From Chitinophagaceae bacterium BSSC1 (GTDB lineage Bacteria > Bacteroidota > Bacteroidia > Chitinophagales > Chitinophagaceae), in the NCBI GenBank assembly GCA_002256435.1, contig NKJC01000001.1:1550001-1614000 (forward strand): 64,000 bases of DNA, in the 5' to 3' direction. Below the pieces are notes generated by a model. That model was given only the letters and a program-made list of their open reading frames with translations. It did no database searches and was not told the DNA's origin. Position numbers and translations under genes: made by a program. This document shows positions 7,884 to 16,731 of the stretch, piece by piece (the stretch's first letter is position 1; the number at the start of each line of letters is the position of its first letter).

Positions 7884-9929
7884 CTAGTCTTTTTTGGCCA
7901 CCATGGTTAGAATGGTAGCAATACCAGTAATCTCATTGGTTGCGTCTATAATCTCTACCAACCATTTTACAATCCCTTTGTCAATATCGGTGATTTCTTT
8001 TTTCTCTTGTGCAATTTTTTCTTTGCAAGTGAAACGCACTTGAATGGTATCGCCTGGATAAACGGGTTTGGTAAATCGCAATTCATCTATGCCATAGTTG
8101 AGCAAGACGGGATTTTTTTCATAACTGTCTACAAACAAACCTGCCGCTGCACTCATGATAAAATAACCATGAGCCACTTGGCGCTCAAACATGGTTCCTT
8201 CAAAATTGGTGCTGTCTAAATGCGCGTAAAAATGATCTCCACTGAGGTCTGCAAAACTGTCTATGTCTTCTTTGGTAATCATGCGTGGGGCAGTGAGAAT
8301 CTGCTCACCAATCACCAACTCTTCAAAATATTTGGTAAAGGGATGCGCGCCTCCATCAATGCCTGTGGCACCGGGTTGATATACTTGGCTAATAGCCGTA
8401 ATCATATCGGGAGAACCCTGTATGGCCACTCTTTGCATATAGTGTTTTACACCGCGTAGTCCACCCATTTCTTCTCCCCCACCTGCGCGGCCTGGACCTC
8501 CGTGTACCAATAAGGGTAGGGGTGATCCGTGTCCGGTATTTTCTTTTGCGCAAGCGCGATTTAAAACCAGGATCCTTCCATGGTAGGTTCCCGCTCCAAT
8601 AGTGTAGTCTCTTGCAATGGAAGGATCATTGGTCACCACCGATGAGACTAATGATCCCTTGCCCAATTTTACCAATGCAATGGCTTCTTGTAAACTGTTA
8701 TAAGGCATGAGCGTTGACACGGGGCCAAATGCTTCTACCTCGTGTACCTCATTGCTGCTCATGGGTTGTGGGTTCATCAACAAAAGCGGGCTCATAAATG
8801 CGCCAACTGTTGCATCGGCATCAACAACAGAAACACTGTCCATGCTGCCATAAATAATTTGTGAACTGGCCAAGAGTTTCTGCACTTGCTCACGAACCTC
8901 ATTGCGTTGGCTTTGTCCAGCTAGTGATCCCATACGCACGGTTTCATTTAATGGATTACCAATAACCGTTTGCGCCAAAGCCTTGCCCAGTGCTATTTTT
9001 ACGTCTTCAATTTTATTTTCAGGAACAAAAATCCGGCGGATGGCCGTACATTTTTGTCCGCACTTGGTGGTCATTTCTTTGCGCACTTCTTTAATAAACA
9101 AATCCCATTCCGGCATCTCTGGGGTAACATCGGTTCCCAGAACAATGCTGTTCAATGAATCTGCTTCCATGGTAAAAGGCACATTCTCTTTCAACACTAC
9201 TGGATGCGATTTGAGCATGAGTCCTGTGGTGGCTGATCCCGTAAATGTGATAATATCTTGTGACTGTACATGGTCTAATAAATCGCCCGCGGAACCGCAG
9301 AGCAATTGCAAAGCACCTTCTGGCAAAATGCCCGATGCGGCAATTTCTTTAACCACGGCTTCGGTTAAAAAGGAGGTAACCGTTGCGGGCTTCACCACGG
9401 CGGGTACACCGGCCAATAAGTTCACAGCAATTTTTTCTAGCATACCCCATACCGGAAAATTAAAAGCATTGATATGCACAGCCACCCCTTCTTTGGGAAT
9501 CAACAAGTGGTGTCCCATAAAAGTATTGGCCTTGCCCAGTGAATGGTGCTCTCCGTCTAAACAATAGGGTTGGTCTGGGAATTTTCTGCGTAGCGATGCA
9601 TAGGCAAACAGATTCCCAATCCCGCCTTCTATGTCTACCCAACTATCGGCCTTGGTAGCCCCAGTTTGATAACTAATCTGATAGAATTTGTCTAAGTGCT
9701 CGCGCAGGTGTAGTGCTAATGCCCGGAGCATTCTTCCGCGCTCGTGAAAACTCATGGCCCTGAGCGCTGGATTGCCCTTTTGTCTGGCGTAATGCAGTAT
9801 GGAGGCCATGTCCAGACCTTTTGTACTCGCCGTTGCGATGGCGTTTCCTGTTACCGCATTAAAGAGGGCCTGACCATCGCCATCGCCCCTCACCCATTTG
9901 CCCATCACATAATTTTCCAATGCTGCCAT
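7884..9929 (-). CDS. paaZ: PaaZ: oxepin-CoA hydrolase / aldehyde dehydrogenase
   Basis: A 681-residue fusion matching PaaZ length and order: an aldehyde dehydrogenase domain (about residues 1-520) followed by a MaoC-like hydratase (about 540-681). The ALDH catalytic Cys is in TTKCGQKCTAIRR, with FNFPVWGMLEKIAVN and the FTGSATTG cofactor loop upstream. The hydratase hot-dog active site is visible as FADLSGDHFYAHLD. PaaZ opens the ring of oxepin-CoA and oxidises the resulting aldehyde in aerobic phenylacetate breakdown. The ring-oxygenase genes paaABCDE are not in the window. It is followed without a gap by an enoyl-CoA hydratase. Confidence 0.93.
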   Translation of the reverse strand: MAALENYVMGKWVRGDGDGQALFNAVTGNAIATASTKGLDMASILHYARQKGNPALRAMSFHERGRMLRALALHLREHLDKFYQISYQTGATKADSWVDIEGGIGNLFAYASLRRKFPDQPYCLDGEHHSLGKANTFMGHHLLIPKEGVAVHINAFNFPVWGMLEKIAVNLLAGVPAVVKPATVTSFLTEAVVKEIAASGILPEGALQLLCGSAGDLLDHVQSQDIITFTGSATTGLMLKSHPVVLKENVPFTMEADSLNSIVLGTDVTPEMPEWDLFIKEVRKEMTTKCGQKCTAIRRIFVPENKIEDVKIALGKALAQTVIGNPLNETVRMGSLAGQSQRNEVREQVQKLLASSQIIYGSMDSVSVVDADATVGAFMSPLLLMNPQPMSSNEVHEVEAFGPVSTLMPYNSLQEAIALVKLGKGSLVSSVVTNDPSIARDYTIGAGTYHGRILVLNRACAKENTGHGSPLPLLVHGGPGRAGGGEEMGGLRGVKHYMQRVAIQGSPDMITAISQVYQPGATGIDGGAHPFTKYFEELVIGEQILTAPRMITKEDIDSFADLSGDHFYAHLDSTNFEGTMFERQVAHGYFIMSAAAGLFVDSYEKNPVLLNYGIDELRFTKPVYPGDTIQVRFTCKEKIAQEKKEITDIDKGIVKWLVEIIDATNEITGIATILTMVAKKD

Positions 9930-10036
9930 AGCTATCGTTTGGACAAAGCTAACGATTGATAGGTTTCAGAAATCATGCCTTTGTTACAAAAATGTTGGAA
10001 TTGGGGAATGGCAGCAAAACGGCAATTGCATAACTG

Positions 10037-10191
10037 ACGGCAATGAAATTTTGCCGTGATTCGCGCTTGCTCAAAGTTGTATCTCCTTCGCGTCTACCCT
10101 GGAGCTGGTCAAAAAGCAGCGCTGCTGCTAATTGCCCTGCCTCCGGCACCGCTCCAGAAAGGCCGCTCAGAAGACACAACTCTTGAGCGGC
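10037..10191. other. Two hairpins in the gap upstream of paaZ
   Basis: The 347-bp gap between paaZ and the small membrane protein is unusually GC-rich in its middle. It contains two clean inverted repeats: ACGGCAA/TTGCCGT with a 7-base loop (10037-10057) and GCCGCTCA/TGAGCGGC with a 14-base loop (10162-10191). Neither is followed by a T-run on either strand, so they do not look like simple terminators. They would lie in the 5' leader of paaZ if transcription starts beyond 10191. An open frame of about 68 codons also covers 9973-10179 on the minus strand but has no convincing start. Function unknown. Confidence 0.4.
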
Positions 10192-10276
10192 GATAGTCCG
10201 TTATTTTGGGGGATGTTATGGCGCCTGTAGTTTATTGCCTATGTTTTGCTGTTTTCTTTTAGCCATTAGTTTTGTA

Positions 10277-10585
10277 CTAAACTAAATAACTAATAATCAG
10301 AATTGCAAGACCCAAGTTGATCACGCTTTGAACTAACAGATTATTAAATTCCTTCTTGGTACTATTGAGTTGTTTAGTCTTTATCAAATAAACTAATTCT
10401 AGGAGGATTAAAAAATTAGAAGAGAATAATACAAATGGAATCCAAAACAATTGAACATTGTCAGTAAACCGTTTTAGAGCAGAATAGAGAATATAGAAAA
10501 CCACTGTTAAGACAGGAATGATTTCTAATGCTTTTGGAACTAGTTTTCCATCTAATATTTCGTTGTAATTCTTTTTCATTTGCAT
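10277..10585 (-). CDS. Small membrane protein of unknown function
   Basis: A 102-residue protein with three hydrophobic stretches: around IIPVLTVVFYILYSAL, FWIPFVLFSSNFLILLELVYLI and VINLGLAILIISYLV. A charged loop (KTKQLNSTKKEF) separates the last two, so it is most likely an inner-membrane protein. I do not recognise a family. It stands alone between paaZ and the large surface protein, with 124 bp of AT-rich sequence downstream. Hydrophobic periodicity and an ordinary start (MQMKKN) make it a plausible real gene. Confidence 0.6.
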   Translation of the reverse strand: MQMKKNYNEILDGKLVPKALEIIPVLTVVFYILYSALKRFTDNVQLFWIPFVLFSSNFLILLELVYLIKTKQLNSTKKEFNNLLVQSVINLGLAILIISYLV

Positions 10586-10709
10586 TACTAAAATAGAAAA
10601 TTATTTAAGAGTTTAATAGTACTAAACTCAATGACTAAATGCAAGATGGAATAAAAACGGGTGACTAAAATTATTTTAGTGTCTTATCAATTGAAATGTC
10701 AGATAAGGA

Positions 10710-13700
10710 TTAATAAACTATTGTCACCGACCCGCTCATGATCTCCAATCCGTTTTTGGGATTGATCACATAGTAGTATGTGCCAATGGGAAGGGCTTTG
10801 CCATTGAGTTTGCCGGTCCATTCGGTGGCATAGCCCAAGGATGAAAATACTTTTTGACCGTAGCGGTTAAAGACGTCTACGGTGGCGCCGGGGTAAGTGT
10901 CAAGATATGGAATGCGCCATGTGTCATTGACACCATCCCCATTGGGCGAAAATGCATTGGGCACTTGAGGGGCTTTGAGCACTTCAATAAAAATTTCATC
11001 TGTAACACTGCAGCCGCCTTGGTTAGAGAGTTTCAATTGATAAGTAATATCAACCAATGGTTTGCTATTGGGAACTGCGGCGGTATCAGAATCTAAATAA
11101 GTAGCAGGCGTCCAGAGATAACTAAGTCCTGTACCATACACGAACAGTGGTTTCAAACTGGCTTGACCATTTTGCAAAACTTTTAAGTCAGGACCAAGAT
11201 CCAATTTAGGATAAGGATACACGGTGATGGTTTGCAAAGCCGTATCACTCACACAACCCTGCGCGTTAACAATATGCAAAGCCACTTGTATGTTACCGCT
11301 ATCTCTGAAGATCTGTGATGGGTTTTGAATGCTAGCTGTATTACCTGCAGAAAAATCCCAGACCCAAGTGCCAATAGCGCTGGTCTTGCCATCACTCAGG
11401 TCCGTAAATTGAATGGCGTCATTCACACAAATGCTGTTGGCCGATGCACTAAAATTGGCTTTGGGTTGCGGATAAATACTGGAGATGATTTTGGTGCTAC
11501 TATCAACACAATTATTATTACTACGCACAATTAATTGAATAGGATAAGGACCCACTGCGCTAAAGCGATGGATAGGATTGGGCAATGTGCTGGAGCTAGC
11601 ATCATTGGGGTCATTGAAATTCCATCTGTAACTCAAGAGTGCTGTAGAACCATCACTGATGCTAGTGCTGCTAGTGAATTGACCACGTCCATCGGGTAAG
11701 CAAATTTGTGGAATGCTAAAATCAACAACAGGAAGTGGGTTCACTTTAATGGTCTGTGTGTTGAGCGCACTTACGCAGCCACTATCAGTTGTTACGCGTA
11801 AACTGGCGGTATAACTATTGGCAGATGCATAAGTATAAGTATAGTCATTTGCATTGTTGCGCACAGCGGTATTGCCATCTCCATAGACCCAATTGCGTTG
11901 TACTATATTGCTGTAATTGGCCGCGGAACTATCAGAAAAAGTAAGCGCATTTTTTTCACAAAGTGGAGAAGCCACACCCCATTTAGCAACAGGGCTTGGC
12001 CAAACTTGAATGCTTTGAGTAGCCGAATCCTTACAACCCTTGGCCGATGTTTGCATAAACTGAATAGGATAAACACCCATACCCGCAATAGCAGGATTGA
12101 ATACACCTGCAGCACTCACACCTGTTCCAGTATAGTTGAATGTTCCCGCAACGGCATTGTTATAACTAGTTTGCAAAATGTCTCTGGGAGCGGCTTCCAG
12201 ACAAATGCTGGGCATGGTGGTAAACCCTACTTTGGGGCTTTGATTCAGCGTGATTACTTGGGTACTAATATCGGCGCAGGCACTGGCGCTTCCTGAAAAT
12301 GCTTTGAACTGTACAGAAATGGCCTTGCTTACTGGGCTTTGAAAATCTCCATATCGATAAGCATATACCTTGTTTAAATAAGGATCATCATCAATGGTCT
12401 TCACCGATGGTGCATTGAGAAAATCCCAGGTAATTTCTACACGTGTAACAGATCCAAAATCTACGGTAGAAGTATTTTGTATGCGCACTGAATCATTGCT
12501 ACAAAGTGCTGTTGGTTGCAAAACCACAAACTGACTCTTGGGCACAGAACCATTGACAGTAAAGGTTTTGGTGAGATTGCTCACGCAACCGTCTTTTGAA
12601 CTAACGGTTAATGATACTTGATAATCCGCTGACTTATTATACTTGACAGCAGGGTTTTGTAAAGTACTGGTTACCGTATTAGGTCCCGGTGTAATAGCTG
12701 GTGTGCCTGCATTAAAATTCCAGAGATAAGTCATCTGTGCAGCTGATCCGTCGGCAATGGTTGTTGTGTCTGTAAAGAGGGCAGAAGCATCGCTCAAGCA
12801 AACTTTGGGAAGTATGAAACCCACCATGGGCATGGGATGCACAGTCACATTGGTGATCACAGTATCACTCAAACATCCCTTGTTTGATTCCACCAATAAT
12901 TGAACAGGATAAGTGCCCCATGTGGCAAAGCTTTTGGTAAAAGTTCCACCACCGGTGGTATCCTTGGTATTGCCATCTTTAAAATTCCAATACCATCGCG
13001 CAAGCCCACTGGTATTGGCTTGTGACTGATCCGTGAATGAAAATAATTGGTTCTCACAAGCTGGTGCAGACACGGTAAATGCTGGAACGGGTTTAGCATA
13101 AATAGAAATGGTACTACTCACATCAGGTGCTCCAGTTAGGGATGCAGCTGTGCATGAATTAGCATCTGTAATACTCTTAAGGGTATAAGTAGTTTGTGCC
13201 GTTGGCGATACGGCAAGAGTATAAGGTGATGTAGTTATAGTAAGCGTATCTGTTTTGGTACCATCGGTATAACCTACGCGCCATGGTGCTGTTCCAGTTG
13301 GTGTGAGAATCAAGTTTTTGGTTTGTCCCTGACAGATAGAATCATTGGGTGAGATGGTGATAGTAGGTGTGGGGTGTATGGTTAGATCAATGCTGTCTCT
13401 GAAAACACCACATCCTAAAATATTCATGGCCACCGTATACAATCCGCTATTGCTGGTGCTGGCATTGGGAATACTGGGATTATAAATAGTACTGCTAAAT
13501 CCATTGGGTCCCGCCCATTGATAAGTAGCACCAATAACTTGTGATACTTGGAGGTTGATATTACTGCCCGCGCAGGTTAGTCCTGCAATTTGAGGGGACA
13601 ACGTGGTTTGCGCGTAGTTGGAAAAATATCCCAATACGTTTCCGGTATTATTGGCGCCGTTTAAAAATCCTAAGTGAAATAATCCCAGGGTATTGGATAC

Positions 13701-14966
13701 GGTGGTGTTCACGCCATCGGGAATCAGGGTATTTAAATTGGGCAAATTCAACGTGCTAATCTTGGCATACATCCATTCTCCATTGGTACCTGGCACAGCG
13801 TTGAACATAGACCCTGTGATAATATTAGTTTGTCCATCTAATAGAAAACCATTGATATCAGTGGCTTTGCAGAGCAGGTTCAAATAAAAAGCCGTATTCA
13901 CGGATCGCACAAATGATACCAAAGATGATCCCGTGCAACGGATACTGGGCAAATTGGTAGCAGCCATTTCACAACCAATCCCTGTTACCTGATTTAAATA
14001 AACGGGATTACTGGTTTTTACATAGGCACTGGGTTGATTCAGGATCCCTTCATAAACCTGCCCTCGATTGAGGGTGGTTACTTGTGTGCCATTGATAAAT
14101 ACCTGGGTGCCATCCGTAGTAGCTAATACATAAAAATAGTCTCCAAAATCTGGACTAAAAGAAAGCTCTCCTTTGATAATCACAAACTCATTACCATTGG
14201 CTTCTTCTGGAATAATTTGGTCTCCTACCAGATCGCGGCAGCCCGTGGGTGGTCCTATAGAATCATCATAAACGGTAATGGTGATGAGCTTATTAGAAGT
14301 AACTGTGCTACCTACCAAGTGATTGGGTCCATCTTGGTTTTGTGCTGTTACAGCATAACATTGTCCCTTGTTGAGGGTAATCCCAAATTTTACACCAGCA
14401 TTATGTCCTACTGCATCTTTACTTGGAATAATTTCTACCAAGGTATTGTCTTCCGTAGCAGTGATTACAAATCCATTTCTGGGTAAGGGGGTGTAAGCTG
14501 AACCATTGGCAAAACGCGTTTGTCCAGGAATCATAAATGCTTTTCCCTTGCTGATATTGCCTTTGAGGGCAAAGATCTCTGGGTTAAAATAGGAAGCCGC
14601 TGGCTTACCCTGCATTTCATAATAAGCCGAAATATTACTGGTAGAACTGACTTTGAGTCCATTATTCAAAACCGTATTACTGGGTTTGGTTTCTATCTTG
14701 TTTAAAAAACTGGTTAGGTTGGCAGAGAAAGCAGAATAGGGATCTAAGTGTACGGGTATGGGAACAAATGTTGGATCTGCCGGCATAGTGATCAAGATAT
14801 CAGCAGGGTTGGCATAACTAGAGAGCCGCATTAAAATAGGCGCATTGCCATGACCCGATGTAATAGCCGGTGCTCCAAACCAAAATGCCGTATCGGTTTG
14901 AGCGCTTGATGTGATTGTCATCAAAGCAGCTATGAACAATAAGCCAAGAGATTTGCAAGCGTTCAT
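10710..14966 (-). CDS. Large surface protein: IgGFc-binding-like head, PKD repeats, T9SS tail
   Basis: A 1418-residue exported protein. Residues 1-22 are a signal peptide (SLGLLFIAALMTITSSAQ). About 25-360 resemble the IgGFc-binding N-terminal domain (AFWFGAPAITSGHG, GFVITATEDNTLVEI). Then come Ig/PKD-like modules with W-x-F or W-x-Y strands and recurring ending motifs such as GCLSDT, GCVSN, GCVSA and GCVSD. The last 85 residues are the gliding-motility C-terminal type (VPNAFSPNGDGVNDTWRIP, VFNRYGQKVFSS, GTYYYVINPKNG), a type IX secretion signal of the CHU_C/type B class. Likely a secreted or surface adhesin. It is the only gene of its transcript that I can see. Confidence 0.88.
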   Translation of the reverse strand: MNACKSLGLLFIAALMTITSSAQTDTAFWFGAPAITSGHGNAPILMRLSSYANPADILITMPADPTFVPIPVHLDPYSAFSANLTSFLNKIETKPSNTVLNNGLKVSSTSNISAYYEMQGKPAASYFNPEIFALKGNISKGKAFMIPGQTRFANGSAYTPLPRNGFVITATEDNTLVEIIPSKDAVGHNAGVKFGITLNKGQCYAVTAQNQDGPNHLVGSTVTSNKLITITVYDDSIGPPTGCRDLVGDQIIPEEANGNEFVIIKGELSFSPDFGDYFYVLATTDGTQVFINGTQVTTLNRGQVYEGILNQPSAYVKTSNPVYLNQVTGIGCEMAATNLPSIRCTGSSLVSFVRSVNTAFYLNLLCKATDINGFLLDGQTNIITGSMFNAVPGTNGEWMYAKISTLNLPNLNTLIPDGVNTTVSNTLGLFHLGFLNGANNTGNVLGYFSNYAQTTLSPQIAGLTCAGSNINLQVSQVIGATYQWAGPNGFSSTIYNPSIPNASTSNSGLYTVAMNILGCGVFRDSIDLTIHPTPTITISPNDSICQGQTKNLILTPTGTAPWRVGYTDGTKTDTLTITTSPYTLAVSPTAQTTYTLKSITDANSCTAASLTGAPDVSSTISIYAKPVPAFTVSAPACENQLFSFTDQSQANTSGLARWYWNFKDGNTKDTTGGGTFTKSFATWGTYPVQLLVESNKGCLSDTVITNVTVHPMPMVGFILPKVCLSDASALFTDTTTIADGSAAQMTYLWNFNAGTPAITPGPNTVTSTLQNPAVKYNKSADYQVSLTVSSKDGCVSNLTKTFTVNGSVPKSQFVVLQPTALCSNDSVRIQNTSTVDFGSVTRVEITWDFLNAPSVKTIDDDPYLNKVYAYRYGDFQSPVSKAISVQFKAFSGSASACADISTQVITLNQSPKVGFTTMPSICLEAAPRDILQTSYNNAVAGTFNYTGTGVSAAGVFNPAIAGMGVYPIQFMQTSAKGCKDSATQSIQVWPSPVAKWGVASPLCEKNALTFSDSSAANYSNIVQRNWVYGDGNTAVRNNANDYTYTYASANSYTASLRVTTDSGCVSALNTQTIKVNPLPVVDFSIPQICLPDGRGQFTSSTSISDGSTALLSYRWNFNDPNDASSSTLPNPIHRFSAVGPYPIQLIVRSNNNCVDSSTKIISSIYPQPKANFSASANSICVNDAIQFTDLSDGKTSAIGTWVWDFSAGNTASIQNPSQIFRDSGNIQVALHIVNAQGCVSDTALQTITVYPYPKLDLGPDLKVLQNGQASLKPLFVYGTGLSYLWTPATYLDSDTAAVPNSKPLVDITYQLKLSNQGGCSVTDEIFIEVLKAPQVPNAFSPNGDGVNDTWRIPYLDTYPGATVDVFNRYGQKVFSSLGYATEWTGKLNGKALPIGTYYYVINPKNGLEIMSGSVTIVY

Positions 14967-15024
14967 GGATAAAGGATGGCCCGTTTATCCCACGAATTTA
15001 ATTTTTAAAACCCATAACCCTCTG

Positions 15025-16647
15025 TTATTGTTTGTCCCTGGTCCATTGTTCCCATTGTTTAAAATAATGGGCTCCCCAAAAATCGTATCGGGGCTGCATG
15101 TTTTGTTTTAAACGATTTCTAAAATCATCTAGGTTTTTCTGCTCAACAGGCGTCCACAAAGACTCACTCAAAGCGGTCATGCGTGGGAAAATCATGTATT
15201 CTACCTTGGTGCTATAACCCATGTATTCCGTCCAAACATTGGCTTGCCCTCCAATAATGTATTGATCCAATTTAGCATCGCGCAAAGCGGCCGGAACGGG
15301 ATCATATTGGTACACAGAATCCATGGTATTATAGCCGTGTATGGCCAATGAATCTTTGGGATCATGTGATTGATAATGGTCAAAATAATAGGGCTTGCCC
15401 GGGGTCATAATCACGCGGTGTTTGAGTTTACCGGCTTCAATGCCTTCCTTAGCACCGCCCCAGTTCATCACAATGGCCGATGTGTCTAGTTCTCCTTCTA
15501 AGATCTCATGCCAGCCAATGACTTGTTTGTTTTTTTCTTTCAAATATTTGGCGGCCTGACTAATAAAATAGGTTTGCAAAGCATGTTCGTCTTTGAGTCC
15601 TTTTTCTTTCATGAATGCTTGCGAAAAAGGGTCAGCTTTCCACCAGAGCTTGCTACACTCGTCTCCACCTACATGAATATATTTAGAAGGGAAGAGGTCA
15701 GAGATTTCATGAAAGATGGTTCTCAAGAATGTGAAAGTCTCTGGTCTAGGCGCTAGCACATTGTTCTGTCTATTGTACATGCCCCAGGTGGTAGCTACAT
15801 TCCAAGTTGTATCGGGTTTGGTACTGAACTCTGGGTAAGCCGTGATGGTTGCGCGGCTATGGCCAGGAATGTCTATTTCTGGAATCACTTCAATGCCGCG
15901 CAATGCTGCATAAGCAAGCACTTCTTTGACTTCTTTTCTGGTATAGAATCCACCATAGCGAGTGCTATCATAACGTGCAGGTTTGTCATTGAAATGCCCT
16001 ATTAGCGTGGCATTGCGCCAAGAACCAATGCTATTGAGTTTGGGATAAGAAAGGATTTCTATGCGCCATCCCTGATCATCGGTTAAATGCCAGTGAAAAG
16101 TATTGAACTTATGAAAGGTTAAATAGTCAATATATTTTTTGATGAATTCCAGTGGAAACATATGTCTTACCACGTCTAAATGCATACCCCTGTATTCAAA
16201 TCTTGGATAGTCTTTGATGGCTACCGCTGGCACTTCAAAGCTACTGCTTTTTTGCAAGGGGCATATTTGTAAAAGGGTTTGAATAGCATTGACCAATCCC
16301 CTTAAATCTTTAACTGTAATCTTGATCTCATTACCCTTGGATGTTAACAGGTACATTTCTGCCTTGTCTATTTGGTTTGGGTCTTCTTGGATCAAAAGGT
16401 AACTGCCTGATTTTGGAACCTGTTTGCTAATGCCCAATTGCAATCCTGTTTGTTGTTTCAAACTTGCTTGCAAATACTGCAACTGCGCCTGATACTTTGC
16501 TGGCCCTACAATTTTGGAATTAGCATCTAGCTTTACACTTGCAGAAGAGAGGCTTTGATAACTAACGGGTTTGGGTATAATGGGATTGGTTTGGGCCATC
16601 ACTTGTATACCTATACCAACAAACAGTAGAAAATAGAGCAATCGCAT
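15025..16647 (-). CDS. Beta-N-acetylhexosaminidase, GH20
   Basis: A 540-residue glycoside hydrolase family 20 enzyme, predicted periplasmic or surface-exposed. A signal peptide is present (LLYFLLFVGIGIQVMAQ, cut before about residue 20). Next comes a GH20b-like N-terminal domain with IIPKPVSYQSLSS, then the TIM barrel with YRGMHLDVVRHMFP, HWHLTDDQGWRIE and EIDIPGHSRA. The catalytic Asp-Glu pair is in IHVGGDECSKLWW, and the substrate tryptophan in WTEYMGYST. GH20 enzymes release terminal GlcNAc/GalNAc from chitin oligomers or glycans. Monocistronic and divergent from the quinoprotein gene. Confidence 0.93.
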   Translation of the reverse strand: MRLLYFLLFVGIGIQVMAQTNPIIPKPVSYQSLSSASVKLDANSKIVGPAKYQAQLQYLQASLKQQTGLQLGISKQVPKSGSYLLIQEDPNQIDKAEMYLLTSKGNEIKITVKDLRGLVNAIQTLLQICPLQKSSSFEVPAVAIKDYPRFEYRGMHLDVVRHMFPLEFIKKYIDYLTFHKFNTFHWHLTDDQGWRIEILSYPKLNSIGSWRNATLIGHFNDKPARYDSTRYGGFYTRKEVKEVLAYAALRGIEVIPEIDIPGHSRATITAYPEFSTKPDTTWNVATTWGMYNRQNNVLAPRPETFTFLRTIFHEISDLFPSKYIHVGGDECSKLWWKADPFSQAFMKEKGLKDEHALQTYFISQAAKYLKEKNKQVIGWHEILEGELDTSAIVMNWGGAKEGIEAGKLKHRVIMTPGKPYYFDHYQSHDPKDSLAIHGYNTMDSVYQYDPVPAALRDAKLDQYIIGGQANVWTEYMGYSTKVEYMIFPRMTALSESLWTPVEQKNLDDFRNRLKQNMQPRYDFWGAHYFKQWEQWTRDKQ

Positions 16648-16731
16648 GAGCTATAATTTGGTTGAAATTCATGGAATGAATCTTTCAAATTTATAACATC
16701 AACTGTTATCTTCAAGCTACAATTCTTTGCC

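Noticed and set aside
9973-10179. 68-codon minus-strand reading frame upstream of paaZ
   Set aside because: No ATG start (begins at TTG), no recognised family, and it overlaps two hairpins. Kept only as a note with the structured segment.
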